Shown here one piece after another: positions 11,560 to 24,164 of a stretch of 64,000 nt of DNA. Numbering within the stretch: the stretch's first letter is position 1; the number at the start of each line of letters is the position of its first letter. Source of the DNA: Sphagnum compactum. Its lineage: Eukaryota > Bryophyta > Sphagnopsida > Sphagnales. Both the position numbers and the translations under genes were made by a program. The notes beneath the pieces are model-generated. The model did no database searches, was not told the DNA's origin, and saw only the letters and a program-made list of their open reading frames with translations. The DNA is taken from positions 12,462,001-12,526,000 of the forward strand of contig OZ234497.1 in the NCBI GenBank assembly GCA_965153455.1, in the 5' to 3' direction.

Positions 11560-12922
11560 GAGCAAGTCGACCACTTGGATTGGGCTTGTTGACCAAGTAG
11601 GTTAAGGCCTTGTGATCTGTCACAATTTTGGCCTTGTACCCTAACAAGTAATGGCAAAACTTTTTAAGAGAGAAAATAATTGCAATACCTTCCTATTCGG
11701 TCACAGTATAATTTTTCTTTATTGAAGTTAATTGTCTTCTAGCAAAATGAATGGGATGGTCGTGCCCATTTTCGTCCAATTGTGATAGTGTGCTCCCCAC
11801 CGCTTCTCCAGATGCATCACAATATACTAAAAATGGTTTGTTCTAATCTGGAGTCCGAAGGATTGGTGCAACTTGAAGAGCTGACTTCAGTTGTTCGAAT
11901 GCCCGTCTTAACACCTCGTCCTCCACTAGTGCAGGTGCATCTTCACGCAAGAATCGTGTTAAAGGACGTGCTTTTGTTGCAAACATGTGTATGAACCTGC
12001 GATAATATCCCACCATCCCTAAAAAAACTCGAAGGGCTTTCTTCGTGGTGGGAAAGGGAAGCTTTGAAATCCTATCAAACTTCTCGAGATCTGTGGCTAC
12101 CCCATCCTTTGACACAATGTGTCCAACCATCTTCCCTTCTGAAAAACCAATTGTGGTTTTCTCAGGGCTCAAAGTCACTCTCGAACTATCTAAGCGTTGA
12201 AAGACTAATTGAAGTTTGGCAAGGTGGGAAGCTCTATCACTATAAACTCCAAAGTCGTTAATGAAAACCCGTAGAAAAAGGCCCAAGAATGGATCAAAGA
12301 CCTTGTTCATTAAACGTTGAAATGTCCCGGGAGCATTGCACAACCCAAAGGGCATTACTGTGTAACAAAATGTCCCCCAAGGTGTGGTGAATGTGGTCTT
12401 CAATTGATCTTCTGGAGCAATTTTCACCTGGTGGTAGCCCTGTACCCGTCTCCAAATGTGTACATCTCGTGCCCTGCTATTTCTTCCAAATTTTTTTCAC
12501 AAAATGGCAAAGGGTACTGGTCTTTCTTAGTTACTTTGTTTAAAGCTTTGTAGTTGACATACCCTTAGCTTGCCATTCTTCTTTAATGCTAATACCATAG
12601 GAGAAACCCACTTAGTTGTCTCCACAGGTCTAATGAACCTTGCCTCCAATAACTTGTCAAACTCCTCCTTCACCATTGCTGTGTACCTTGGGTTCCACCT
12701 CCTTTGCTTGGCCCTAATCGGTTTGGCATTTGGTAACAGTTCAATTTTGTGTTGCTCCATGGTGACCTCCCTAAGGTCTTTGTAGCTGAAAGTAAAAAGA
12801 TGGATATACTTATGTAGTAAATTCTCATATTGTTTTTTTTCCTCCGGGTGAAGGTTTGGTCCTAGTTGAATCTTGCTCGGCCGCTCCACGGCTTCTCCTT
12901 TTGTTAACACGCATGGAGTCAA
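11560..12922 (-). pseudogene. Reverse transcriptase/RNase H region of the gypsy element, frameshifted
   Basis: RT text begins near TKWVSPMVLALKKNGKLRV (about 12610-12560), shifts frame near 12555, continues in a second frame (KKDQYPLPFCEK), and shifts again near 12440 into 12427-11843 (TTPWGTFCYTVMPFGLCN). The catalytic YxDD box reads FIND (about 12260), so the first aspartate is asparagine. RNase H follows at about 11830-11560 (YCDASGEAVG, IVTDHKALTYLVNKPNP) with further in-frame stops. These domains copy element RNA into DNA; this copy is dead. Confidence 0.9.
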
Positions 12923-13211
12923 TTAGTTATCATCCCCTCGAACCCTTTGATCCACAAAGCTCCAACCTTGGGGATTGTCTCCAAAGCATATAACCCTACT
13001 TCCTCTTCACTAAAATCATCCGTGTAAATCCCTTCAGAGCTAGAGCTTTGGTCTGTTTCTGATTCATCCTCATATTCACTCGTCCCTCCAAAGCTTTTCA
13101 CAAAACTGGCAAATGGAACTTTTTGTTGGTTAGGATGAACTCCGATGGTCATGTATCCTTCACCCCAATAGTTCCTTGCATGCGACTTTGTTAACTAAGG
13201 CCTACCTAATA

Positions 13212-13650
13212 TCATTGGATAAGCCCATCTTCCTCTAATACCACATGGAAATCCATAATGGTAGAAACCCTCATTATAGTGATCACAACATTGCTAATGA
13301 CTCCTTCTGGCCTAACAACTCGTTTGTTAGCCATCTTTAAGGTTACTGAGGCTGGCCTATCAATTTTCAAGCCTAAGTACCTAATTGCAAGAATTATCAT
13401 CACATTAACTCTTGCCCTTCCATCCACCAACACTCCACGCAACACTGATCCATTACATTGCACATCAATGATCGGATCACATTCCCGCTCAGCTGCTATG
13501 GCATTCAAAGGTGTGGGTATCTTTGGGACTTTAAGTGTTGACAACCCCTTCATCAACTCCCTTCGAGCTAACGGCACCATTGTCACCAACTGTCCGATGG
13601 TGATGTCTGCTTTCTGTGATCCCACATCCTTCACCACTGAATAAGGACCA
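13212..13650 (-). pseudogene. Retropepsin-like protease domain of the gypsy element
   Basis: A block ending in KMANKRVVRPEGVISNV lies after a spacer behind the zinc knuckle. The active-site region reads LVDGRARVNVM where related plant elements usually have LVDGG-GVNVM. The aspartate is kept but the neighbouring residues are changed. This ORF continues from gag after the TGA at 14004. Identification rests on position and motif; activity is doubtful. Confidence 0.75.
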
Positions 13651-13964
13651 GAATCTCTAGAAATTGGAAAGTCTTGGAAGCTAAACCTCCGCCTTCGATT
13701 CTTTTTCTTTTCTTTTGGGGTCCTCACCATCTCCTTCAACCTTTTGATGCTTGTGTCAGGATGAATAGTGTTTTCCGCCGGTCGTTTAGTTTGGGCCATG
13801 ACCTCCATTGCATCCTCAAGGATTTTGAGGCTCTTCTCCAAACCCATCAAATCATTTTCTCGCCCTTCATTTATCAGTTCAATTAAATGCACTTGCGTTT
13901 TGCCCTTCTCCTCTGCAGAAAACCTTCGAGTAGGAGAACCCGCATTCTCTCTCATAGCCAAGGC

Positions 13965-15344
13965 TGGTAAGTTTGGACATTCTCTTGAATAATGTCCCAT
14001 CTCTCAACACTTGTAACATTGAATTGTTGACAAGTCCTTCTCCACGTTTCTGCTCCTACTAGTCCTTGGTTGCAACAGATGGAGGCTCAACTGGTTCATT
14101 TGATTGATCATTTGTTCCATAGCCGACTCCATGCGCGAGCTCACTTCCGGATGCTTTCGCAGCTCTGGTTCAGTCGAGAATTGAACTGTTTTCACCATGG
14201 ATTGCACAGTTGGTCGTGGAACTTCCTCCATGCTCACCTCCTTCTTTTCGACCACCTCCGCTGCTTCATCGAACATCGCTGCTTGTTCGTATCTCACTTG
14301 TTGTCGTAATTCTGACAACAGACTAATGGTGAAATGTTCTAATACCAATGCATTGACTCTGACAAAAATTAGATCAGTTCCTTCATGACCTTGTGCCCTA
14401 AGACACCCTTGGAGTTTATTTTGCAATGTCATTGTCCTCTCCTTATACTCTCTTACTGACTCTAAAGCCCCCTGCTTTAGTTGACTCAGTTCAAGTATTA
14501 AGTTTTGGTAGACATTCTTCACAGAAAACTCCTTCACTAGGGCCTTAGTTATGTCAATCCATGATCCCTTCAATTCTTCCGTCTGTCGTTCAAACTAATG
14601 TGATGTCGTACCCTCTAAGAATTCAAGAAGAAAATTAAACCATTCCGTAGCTGTTCTAAGCCCCGTACCAATACAAGCCCGTTTATATTCCTTTAAAAAC
14701 ACTTCAGGGTTTTCACCCTTACTTCCCCTAAAAATTGGAATAACCATATTGATTCTTATTTTGTCTTTAGAAAAAAAACACACCAAACTAATTAACTTTT
14801 TTAACCAATTATCACTTAGCTTTTACAACATTTTTTCATGAATAAGGAAATTCCCAATGGCCCGATTTGCACTCATAATAAAATTCTCCCTATCTTCTCG
14901 GTGTAAATCTCTAAAAGGACCAGACATTTCCACTCCTGCAATCATCCTATTTAAATGTCTGGATTGAAAGATAACATTTACAAGATCATGACCATCACGA
15001 GTATCAATGACACCTTCACTCCACATGACATGCAAGTTATTGGTTCTTGCATAATCTGGAGTCGGATCCTTCTTCCTAAACCAAATGAGTAAATGTTGTT
15101 CTTATGTGATTGTCCTTTGGCGTTGCCTTGCAGGTTCTAGGTCAGGTTGAAGCCCAGATTCCTCCCGTCGTCTACGTAGTTGTGATACTACCACACCTGG
15201 TTCACCTATAATCCCAAGCTCTTCCAAAGGTCTTTCAACAGGTGATTTTGGCCTAGCAACTCTTAATGTCAATGATGGGGTCTGTTGCCTATCTTCGGGA
15301 AACTATGTACCAGGGGAGTCAGAAGCCTCTCCTAACGTTGACAT
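13965..15344 (-). pseudogene. gag remnant of the gypsy element
   Basis: A plausible start is the ATG at 15342-15344, soon followed by an in-frame TAG. Gag-like text resumes at 14786-14595 (IPIFRGSKGENPEVFLKEYKRA) and at 14573-14004 (SQLKQGALESVREYKERT). A CCHC zinc knuckle (CYKC, four positions, H, then C; about 14017-13976) is interrupted exactly after its second cysteine by TGA at 14004-14006. Gag would bind and package the element RNA. At least three stops make a full-length product impossible without readthrough. Confidence 0.85.
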
Positions 15345-15938
15345 TAATGTTTTCACTAAAACACTAATCTTATAAATAAAACATATATTCTTTTTATTTA
15401 TTTCAACAACCTGAGACACTTTTTATATAAAAAGTCTAAAGGTTTCAACAAAGTCTAACGAACATGAGCTTATTCAAGAACATTCACTATCTTTTATAAA
15501 CTTCTATTTACATTTTTTCATATGGCTTAACACGTGCCATCTTCTTTTCCTTTCTAGCTTGCAACTTTCCTTTGCGAATCTTCTCAGATTCCCACAAATC
15601 CAACTTTAATTCATGCCTAGGATTACAAGTAATATCCAAAAGCAAGCTTGGGGTCAGACAAAATGATTCGTGTTAATGGTCTTCATGATGCTGCTTTACG
15701 CGCCCAATCGTGCACCAAACTCGGCTTGGTTTGCCTTTCGTGATCTCCATTGCCACAACTTGAATCTCCTCCACCCATGTTGTCAAATCTGTCCATGATT
15801 AAGGGATAAACAAGTCACCTTGCATCTCTCGTTTTAAAATAAAAAATAATTTGTTCTTTTCTTTCCTTTTCCTCTCTTCTTCCTACCAAACTTTCAATGA
15901 TAGAATCAAGTTCCACAACACAAAGAACATAGACTCGG

Positions 15939-15956
15939 GTCCCGACAACGGAACCA
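15939..15956 (-). other. Primer-binding site, tRNA-Asp-like
   Basis: The minus strand reads TGGTTCCGTTGTCGGGAC six bases inside the 5' LTR. This resembles the complement of the plant tRNA-Asp 3' end (TGGCGCCGTTGCCGGGGA), a common primer for plant gypsy elements, with a few mismatches. The tRNA sequence is recalled, not searched. Confidence 0.7.
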
Positions 15957-15962
15957 AAAAGA

Positions 15963-16662
15963 TGTACAACACGAACGGGTTTGGAATCGAAACTATGTAT
16001 GATTACTACATAGTTATGAAATCTATGTTTTTGGTTGTAAAATTATTCTCTCACCCCTCAATTATCTATGCAAGCCTCACCATTCTCCTACCATGAACTA
16101 AACACAAACAACACCAAAACCATTCAAAACCAAAAGCCTTTCAAAAATCAAAACTTCAATTCTAACAAACTTTGCATTCATACAATAACTTTGTACAAGT
16201 GAAGGTGTTTCTCAAGGTCACAAACACCCACTTATATACCAACCAAAAGGAAACTAGTCAATAAACTTCCTAAAATTTATCCACCACATGGTTCCCCATA
16301 TGATTCCACAATTAATCACAAGGAAACAAAATCACATGGTCCCCCCATGTGATTCCACAATTAATCACAAGGAAACAAAATCACATGGTCCCCCCATGTG
16401 ATTCCACAATTAATCACAAGGAAACAAAATCACATGGTCCCCCCATGTGATTCCACAATTAATCGCAAGGAAACAAAATCACATGGTCCCCCCATGTGAT
16501 TCCACAATTAATCACAAGGAAACATAATCACATGGTGCACATGACTTCCACATAAATTAATATGTGAAAGTCAATGCACCATGACCAAATTATAGAATCC
16601 TACCACTCAACTTACCCCTTTAAACAATTACCTAAGTAATTGTGTAATTACATCAAGTTACA
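15963..16662 (-). repeat. 5' LTR of the gypsy element (right in the window)
   Basis: 700 bp with the same TG/CA termini and the same array of five 49-bp units, including the fourth-unit variant (aatcGcaagg) seen in the left LTR. It lies next to the primer-binding site, which identifies it as the 5' LTR and hence the element's promoter end. Confidence 0.95.
16287..16540. repeat. 49-bp tandem units with an internal palindrome (right LTR)
   Basis: Second copy of the five-unit array, same unit order and variants as at 9725-9975. The perfect 10-bp stems could form hairpins in DNA or in the LTR transcript. Confidence 0.9.
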
Positions 16663-16666
16663 GTAC
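16663..16666. repeat. Target-site duplication, right copy (GTAC)
   Basis: GTAC directly right of the right LTR, matching 9392-9395. GTAC is palindromic, so orientation is uninformative. Confidence 0.8.
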
Positions 16667-18830
16667 CACTTGGGCCAATGGCACAGGCCACACTAGTAAT
16701 AACTTGAACTTGAACCCTTTGAGTTTAACACTCAAACTAGAAAACTTGCCAACACCAGGTAATGGTCAGTGTTGGGCAATTATTTGAGTTTTTTTTCAAT
16801 GATCTTCAGTTTTTTCAAATTCTTGAAATCATAAAACCTCATTTCCCAAGATTTTCAAAGATTTTGAGAATCAAACAAATTTCTGTGGCTTAGGTTTTCT
16901 CAAACACCCCCAAAGAACTGGTGTGGTTTTCATGAAATGAACAGAAAATATTGGCATTTTGATTTAGAGGCAACAAACTACATTCCACTAGATGTGGTCA
17001 TCTAGTCACAAAACCAAACCCTAGAGCTAAATTCACACTATGCGTTAATAGGGATATTTTCATTCCATTTAGCCCTCTCTTGATTTGGGAGTTGAAATGA
17101 CTCAAATGTGAGGAATAAACTAAACCCCTCCTATGCTGTTCACACCGAAGGGATAGATAAAATAATATGACAGGGTTAATTTCATCCTACATTGAACACT
17201 TCATATTGAGGGGTTTTCCAAACTGTGCAAAAGAGTTTGAGCAACTTGGGAAACTTATGATTTTATTTTTTTTATGTTGCCCAAAAGTTTTGGCATTCTA
17301 GAGAATTCCTGAGAAATGTTTTTCAGGATGGTTTTTAAAAATTAGGCAGTTTGGGAATTTTTATGTTGCCTAATACTTTTGGGCAGATTATATAGGTTGA
17401 AATTTTTTCATGTCTGCTCAAAAATTTGGGAACTCAATCAATCCTGATGCTTGAAAACATTTGGGAGAAATTTTTTCAGGATGTTGTAAACCTTTTGGGC
17501 AAATTTGGAAATGTTATACTGCTCAAGATTATACAAATGCTGGAAAAATAAAATAAAAATCATTGCTGCCCAATTTTCTTTTGGCACTCTTGAAAATCCT
17601 AATGCTTAACAACTTTTGGCGTTTTGACAATTTTTATGTTGCCTAATAATTTTGGGCAGATTATGAAGGTGGAAAAAAGGTGTTGTTACTGCCCACCAAT
17701 CGTAGTGCTCTCTCACATGAAAGAGAGTGTGTTGGCCAGAACAACATTAGAAGCTCTTGTGAACATGAGGGGGTATTTCAACCCTTTGAAATCAAGGGGT
17801 CAAACTAACCTCTTTACTCCACCTTAATTTAATCCTAAATAGAAAAAAATGTGAAGATATTATTTCTGGGGTTGAGATATCCCAACACATTTATCCCCCT
17901 CTTAACCCCAATGCCATGTCATTTGCCAAGTGAGTCTTCATGGGATAGCATTAGGCTTAATGTATTCTTTTAGGTTATTTACTTGATTTTTTAATTGAAA
18001 AATAGAGGAATTTGTTTATTTTTAAAGCAATGTTGACATCAAATTCTAAATCTACCTTGATAAGGTCATTGCAAACAAAAACAAGGCTGTTCAATTTAAT
18101 AATATCATTAAATTACAATTAACAATTTACATTTAATCCAATTTTAACACTAATTGTATCTACCAAGTATCAAAGCAATAAACCAAGTGGTGAATTAGAA
18201 GTGAAATTTAATAGAATTCACCATTTAGGGGTGTAAGTAAGATAAAGTGAACAACTTGATTATTTTATGAAAATTGAAACAATTAAATTTAAAATAGCAA
18301 CAAATCCCATTATAGAATTGTGAAACATTGAATGTTTTCATTTCAATGATTAAATATAATATATGTTTACACTAATGTGCATTGATATTCATATTTCAAA
18401 TTATAAAAGTAGGTTTTAAGTAGATTTTTAAAAATACAAGTAACTTTTGACATTTGTTTTTTAATGTGTGCTTTTTAATTTCGAATAGGTGTCAAGTAGG
18501 TTCTTACAAAAAGGAAATATATATATATTTTGATGACTTGCTAAAACATATGTTGATCCTTATTTGCTAACTTATTACATATCAATTCATTAATTTTTTT
18601 AACCAAAAAGTAGGTTTGAACACATATTCTTCAGTTAGTTTCAAATGTATGTTTCAACTTTTTTTTAATTCATTTGTTTTTAATTTTCTTAGAATTTACA
18701 TTCTTATAAACTTAATAAAGCAAACTAATGTTACTTGACACATATTTTTACCTACTTTGATACCTCTTTATGGTAGTTATATGAGTGGCATAGGGTTGAA
18801 GTGGAGACATCTACTTTTTCTATCTACTTT
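16667..18830. other. AT-rich intergenic DNA with a dispersed duplication
   Basis: No gene recognised. A segment of about 45 bp (ttatgttgcctaata-ttttgggcagattat) occurs at about 17357-17401 and again at about 17628-17672, within a wider series of imperfect copies rich in gcccaaaagttttgg. A pure AT repeat stretch begins near 18520. Confidence 0.55.
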
Positions 18831-18879
18831 ATTTTGCTTTGACCCTAAGGTCCAGGTTATATATATATATAAAGCCAAC

Positions 18880-19900
18880 CCAATTGCGATATTACATGTG
18901 GCCCAACCTTCACTATATACACCTTGAACACCTTAAATTTATGCTCCAAGGATTTGTGAGTAATGATTTTTATACAAAATGTGTTCTAAATCCACAAGAC
19001 AAACATTATAATCCTTACTTATTAATGTCCCATAAGCAATATATCTTCAAAAACTTTTGTGTTTCAATAACTTGTACAACTTTTTCACAATCAATATCAT
19101 TTGTCAAATCACAACATTTGATATCAAGATAACTATTTTTGTGCGTAAGGAGAAAGTTATTTCTAGCATTAAGGTGTTACACACACCCAAGTCTATATTT
19201 TATGCAACCATAAAATACATGAACTAATAGATATATATTTAAAATGCCACATTAATATTTTTACATGAAACCATAAGTTGAACAAATCCAAGAATTTCTT
19301 ACATGCAACCATAACATATTTGCAAGTGATCGTAAATATAATGAATTTATGTAATTATTCTTTACATGTGACTATAATTTTTTTATATGCCGCATTAAAA
19401 ATTCCCAAAAAAAAAAACTTTCAAGAAACAATAACATTTCCACATTTGACCATAAATATGACATAAATCAAATGAATTTATAAATTTATTTCTTACATAT
19501 GAATATATATTTTTATATTTGACCATAGAAAATAAATTAGGATAATCTATAATTCTCAATTTGCGTCCATAATATCTTCACACTTGACCATTAAAAAATA
19601 AATCAAATTTGTATTTCTTGCATGTGACCATAACCTTTTTACATGTCACCATACAACAAGATTCAATGATTATTTTTTACATATCATCACAACAACTTTG
19701 AATGTGATTGCAACTAATATGAATAAAAATTATATATTTCTAGTGTGACTGAAACATTTTTACATGCAATTGAAGAAACACAAATTAAAAATAAGCATGT
19801 CACCAACATATATTTGTATGTAATTATAATTAGAATGAACTATTAGTATAATTTAATTTCTAATTCATTTCACTTGTGATCACAATATTGTGGGTTGTTT
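18880..19900. repeat. Degenerate array with recurring tacatgtgaccataa motifs
   Basis: Variants of (t)tacatgtgaccataa recur roughly every 50-120 bp from about 19200 to 19880, separated by AT-rich spacers containing atgaatttat. It looks like an old, strongly decayed tandem repeat. No coding potential. Confidence 0.5.
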
Positions 19901-20769
19901 AATGTTAGCAAAGGTTGTGGAGATCATTCTCCATCATCTAGGTGAAAAGATTTACCCCTCATCAACTAGATAATTATGACATTATTTGAGAGGAAAGAAT
20001 TCATTTGATTTTTAAATTACTTTATAATAGGAAATACAAGCATGGTCATTATATATAGATATTGGAATTCTAAAGAAAATCTTAAAGGAACTATTTTTAA
20101 AAATAATTCAAACATGTTGTTTCTAACATGTTTATTTGTTGTTTGCTCCACAATTTGTTAAGGATAGCAAATGAAGCTCCAACATTGAATATATGTTTTG
20201 AATCATTGAATTTGGAGATGATATCAGCTAATTATCAATTGTCAACGCATTACAATTGCTTTCCATGAGTGCCCAACATTTCCACATAAGTTATGTGTAA
20301 AGATGATTGTCAAATGATTTTGTTTGACATGTTCAAATCTCCCAATCCATGATGTTCCTTGCCACACATTTGGTACCATTGGAAAGCCCTTGATGAATAG
20401 GGGTGTATTTCTTAATGTTTCAACCTATGAGGCAAGAGTTAATGAATATTGACTTTTTGTTTAAAAATTCAAGAAAATCAAAATTAACCTTTTTACAAAA
20501 ACCAAGGTACTTTAATCAGGGTTAAAGGTTTAGGAATAAGGAAAATATAAGTACCTAATATTATATATGTTTGGTCAATGTAATTTTAAAAACTTTATGT
20601 AAAATTTAATTTACAATATATGAAATAATGATATACTTAATTAATTAATGTGTGGGTTTATTAAATTTTTCGCATTCTAAAATATATAATATCTTAATAA
20701 AAAATTATGTTAGAAATTTTAAGTAAATATTAAATATAGTTGAAAAATATTTTCAAACTCATAAATGAT

Positions 20770-21930
20770 AAGAATTGTTCAATGGACCAATGCAAAATTG
20801 TTAGTATATGTATATGAGGGTATTGCAATATTGGCCACATTGATGGTATAAGGTCACTTCAATATAGTTTTGACATGTAATTGCAATACCTTCATTTGTA
20901 CCATAGTTTAGGATATTGTCACAATATGGTGTAGGTATTATATTATTTATAAGTTTTGGTAAGGCTATGCAATACTGTTCCAAGTTTTAAGGTGAATGCA
21001 AATATCCCAAGATGATGCAAGTACTGCATTTAAACTCCATAATTTTGTTCAAGTGGACCTTTTAACATCAATGTGAAGAACTTTACAATACCCTCATTTC
21101 CTTGAATCAATATGTCCAACATCATATAGTGAACATGGAATAAATATTAAAAAAAACATTATTTTGTTTCATGGTTTATGATATTATCACAAAATGATGT
21201 GGGTAATGCTTGCATTCTAGGTTTTGATAGGGCTATGCAATACCTTACCAAATTCCAAAAGATATGTTATGGAGCCCAAAGGTTTTATGGGATACCCTGA
21301 AAGGGGTAGCGCATGTGAATGGAATAGTTTTGGGCATGAATAATACCCCTTTGATAGCCCGAACCAAAATAATTGAACCCATGGTTTTTGAAGATTATCC
21401 CAAATAGGGTATTGTTTTCCTTATAAATTTTGGTATGGTTATGCAATACCCCTCCAAGTTTCAATAGATATGTGATGGATCCCAAACAATTTCTAATACC
21501 CTAAGAGAGGTATTGCACATGCATTGTGTAATTCTGGGCACATGCAATACCCTTCCGATAACCTAAACCAAAATAATTCAATCCATAGTGTTTACAAATT
21601 ACCCTCATTAGGGTATTACATTCCTTTTAGGTTTTGTTTAAGCAATGCAATACCGCTCCAAGAACCCATTGATGTTTGTAAAAACCCCAAACATGGTTTA
21701 CTTTCCTTCTAGGTTTTGGTATGGCTATGTAATACCCCTTTAGGATTCTTTAACTATGTTATGGAGCCAAAGGAATTATAATATACCCTAATAGGGGTAT
21801 TGCATGTGCATTGAGTAATTCTGGGCATAAGTAATACCTTTCCAATAACCTAGACCAAAATAATTCAATCCATGGTGTTTACAGAATACCTTCATGAAGG
21901 TATTGCTTTTCTTATAGGTTTGAACTTGTT
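20770..21930. repeat. Decayed satellite-like array, unit about 200-270 bp
   Basis: The block ggttttggtatggctatgca followed by atacccctcc recurs with the anchor near 20963, 21232, 21437, 21651 and 21723. Between anchors each unit repeats ggtattgcatgtgcat, gggcat-atacccttcc, and ccaaaataattcaatccatgg in the same order. The 21651 unit is truncated. Units are about 70-80% alike by eye. Confidence 0.75.
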
Positions 21931-23985
21931 ATTTTTGGGGGTAAAGAAAGGTTTTTTGGTTTGAGTGCAATATTAAAATCAATTTTTTTGATAATTTCAT
22001 CAAACATACATATAAATATGTGAGAACGTATTTCTAACTATTAACACAAGATGTTGTAAAATGAAAGTAAAATGCCTTAAATAAAAAAACATGGGTGACA
22101 TGTTTTATAAAAATGTGCAAAAAATGACTAAGTCCAAAACAACCCCACCCTAAAATGGGGAACATGTCATAATGGTAAATATGTGGTTGTTTCAAAAATA
22201 AATTATTACCCTAAACAATTGTTAAGAGGGGTATTGCATTCATGGTGGTTTGTTTTTAAGTAATCTAAAACTTCCTTTGCAACTCATAGATTAGGTGATC
22301 TTGATAACTAGAATAGAAAACCCACCCATATTTCAATTCAAAATATTGTTCAAGTAATCTAGATCACCAAACTAAATAATTCCAACTTTCAGTTTACTCC
22401 ATGATGACAATGAATTCTAGTTTTTTGAAAAAACCAATTCACAAAATCATGCCTACAATCCACACATGCATCTTGTTATATATTACTACACCTTTGAAGC
22501 TTGTGACAATTCTAGATAACATGGATGGAGAAAGACATAAACAAAGACAGATCCCAGAGAGTCAGCGAAATGAGAAAAACAATGGGTGGAGATCAATCAC
22601 CTTTTCAAAGGCAACATGAAGCACATCTAGATCATATGGAGTGTAAGGGATGATGGATTCTGAATACCAGGATGGGTTGAAATATCTATGAAGTCTTCTT
22701 GCATGCACCGAAGATGATCAAACAAAAATTCCAAGAAACCTCAACATTTGGCATGATCAGACATGGCCTAAGGGAATTGGGAAATTATTCTTGAAAAAAA
22801 AATTTAAAACAATTTGCAACAAGAAGTTTTGATTTTCATTTAGGTTTCGTAGCACAAAGTTTTTGTTTGCTACTACTTCTAACCTGATTTGCTTGAGTAG
22901 ATGTGGCTTGGTGGGAAAATTTCAAAATGTTCACAATTGTCTTTCAAAGTTTTCATTTCCGAGGCGAAGTACACAACCCTTACACCACAAAAAAACAAGC
23001 AAATGACGAAATCTCTATCCATGTTATTGATCAAATTTTTGCTTACATTTCTCTTGCTTCGATTTTACATCAGTAATTCTTGCTGCTATAGGTTGAAATG
23101 GAATTGCAAGAAGGAAAGTTGATGGAATTGGTACCATCGTTTCCCCAACCTAGGTAGAGTGGTGTTATGTCAATTGGGTCATGAGTAGCTATGAAGGATT
23201 TTCATAGTTCATGCATACAATTTTAAGTATGGCAGAATGACAACAAGTTGCGCTCATTGTCGTTCTTTTGCTCCTGCAAGACCACAACATAATGACTACG
23301 AATTGCTGCTCATCATCAATTTTTCGTGCATGCAAAACAACATAAGAGGCTAACCATGGCACGATGACGATGTTGTTGTCATCTTCTTCTTTGAAGCAAG
23401 AAGAAGACACAAAAGAAGATGATGGTGACATTGTTGTCTTCTTCGTAGCAAAAAAAATGGAAAAAAAAGAAAGGAGGAGTAGAAGGGAGCTGACCTTCAA
23501 GCTCCCACTTCTACCACCAACTTGAATCTCCGTTTGTTTTCGCGCACTTGTTGCCACCATGTTGAAGCTCCTCTTGTTGGGGCACTCCTGAAGCTCTCAA
23601 CCCTTGAAGCTCCTGTGGATTTCGCACTCTTGAAGCTCTGAGCTACTCAAGCTCTCTCTAGGTTGGAAGCTCTGGCAATGGAAGTGAGCGAAAAAGGAGG
23701 TGGGTGGGGAGGGGGTCAGCAGGATGAGGGAGGTAGGTGGGTTGGTAAGAAGAAGGGCGGTAGGTGGGTTGGGGTAGGTAGGAGCTTCCCAAAAAAAAAC
23801 TTGGGGTTAGGGGTGGGCCAAAAAAAAAGTGATAAAAAAACTGTTCCCAGAAAAAAAAAAACTGAGCTAGGGAAAAAAATCTAGCTGGGAAAAAAAGGAG
23901 CAGGAGAAAAATATATATACTGACAAAGTAAACTGACCCCTGGGGTACAGTTTCATCCCATCCATGAAATCCCAGAACGAGATTT
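21930..23985. other. Intergenic region, no gene recognised
   Basis: The minus-strand ORF at 23189-23560 (123 aa) is rich in Ser and Leu and in low-complexity GAAGA/CTTCT DNA, and has no domain. The 23690-23890 segment is a G-rich (gtaggtgggttgg) low-complexity run. Confidence 0.5.
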
Positions 23986-23989
23986 TTGG

Positions 23990-24023
23990 ATGGTGCACTG
24001 GTGGGTGCTGGGTCACTCAGGCC
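23990..24023 (+). repeat. Isolated terminal fragment of the MITE-like family
   Basis: ATGGTGCACTGGTGGGTGCT followed by GGGTCACTCAGGCCACA matches the right end of the element at 46290-46677 and the right end of the copy at 41481-41843. Nothing else of the element was found here. Confidence 0.6.
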
Positions 24024-24164
24024 ACAGTTTTTTCATCGTTCTCATCATGGAATCATCTCAAGAGCCAAGTTTCCAAGTTACAAAAAAGACTTTTAGTGCC
24101 AAAGGTCAGAGCTTTGTGTGGGTTTATGTAGGGTTGGGTTGGGAACAAAATGAAGTTGATGGGA

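Larger units (their letters stand above)
9396..16662 (-). mobile_element. Full-length, inactivated Ty3/gypsy LTR retrotransposon
   Basis: A 7.27-kb element with LTRs of 702 bp (9396-10097) and 700 bp (15963-16662), both starting TG and ending CA. It is flanked by GTAC at 9392-9395 and 16663-16666; a 5-bp duplication with one change (GGTAC/GTACC) is also possible. On the minus strand the order is 5' LTR, primer-binding site, gag with CCHC knuckle, protease, reverse transcriptase, RNase H, integrase, polypurine tract, 3' LTR. Integrase after RT/RNase H defines Ty3/gypsy. No chromodomain was recognised, though the C-terminal part was read only roughly. Stops and frameshifts in gag and pol and changed catalytic residues show that it cannot move by itself. 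It may still be transcribed or used in trans. Confidence 0.95.

Noticed and set aside
18520-18870. AT dinucleotide tracts as a replication origin or matrix-attachment site
   Set aside because: Short AT runs are common throughout this AT-rich desert; nothing sets these apart.
23189-23560. Minus-strand ORF of 123 aa
   Set aside because: Low-complexity Ser/Leu/Lys text from GAAGA-rich DNA; no family resemblance or conserved pattern.
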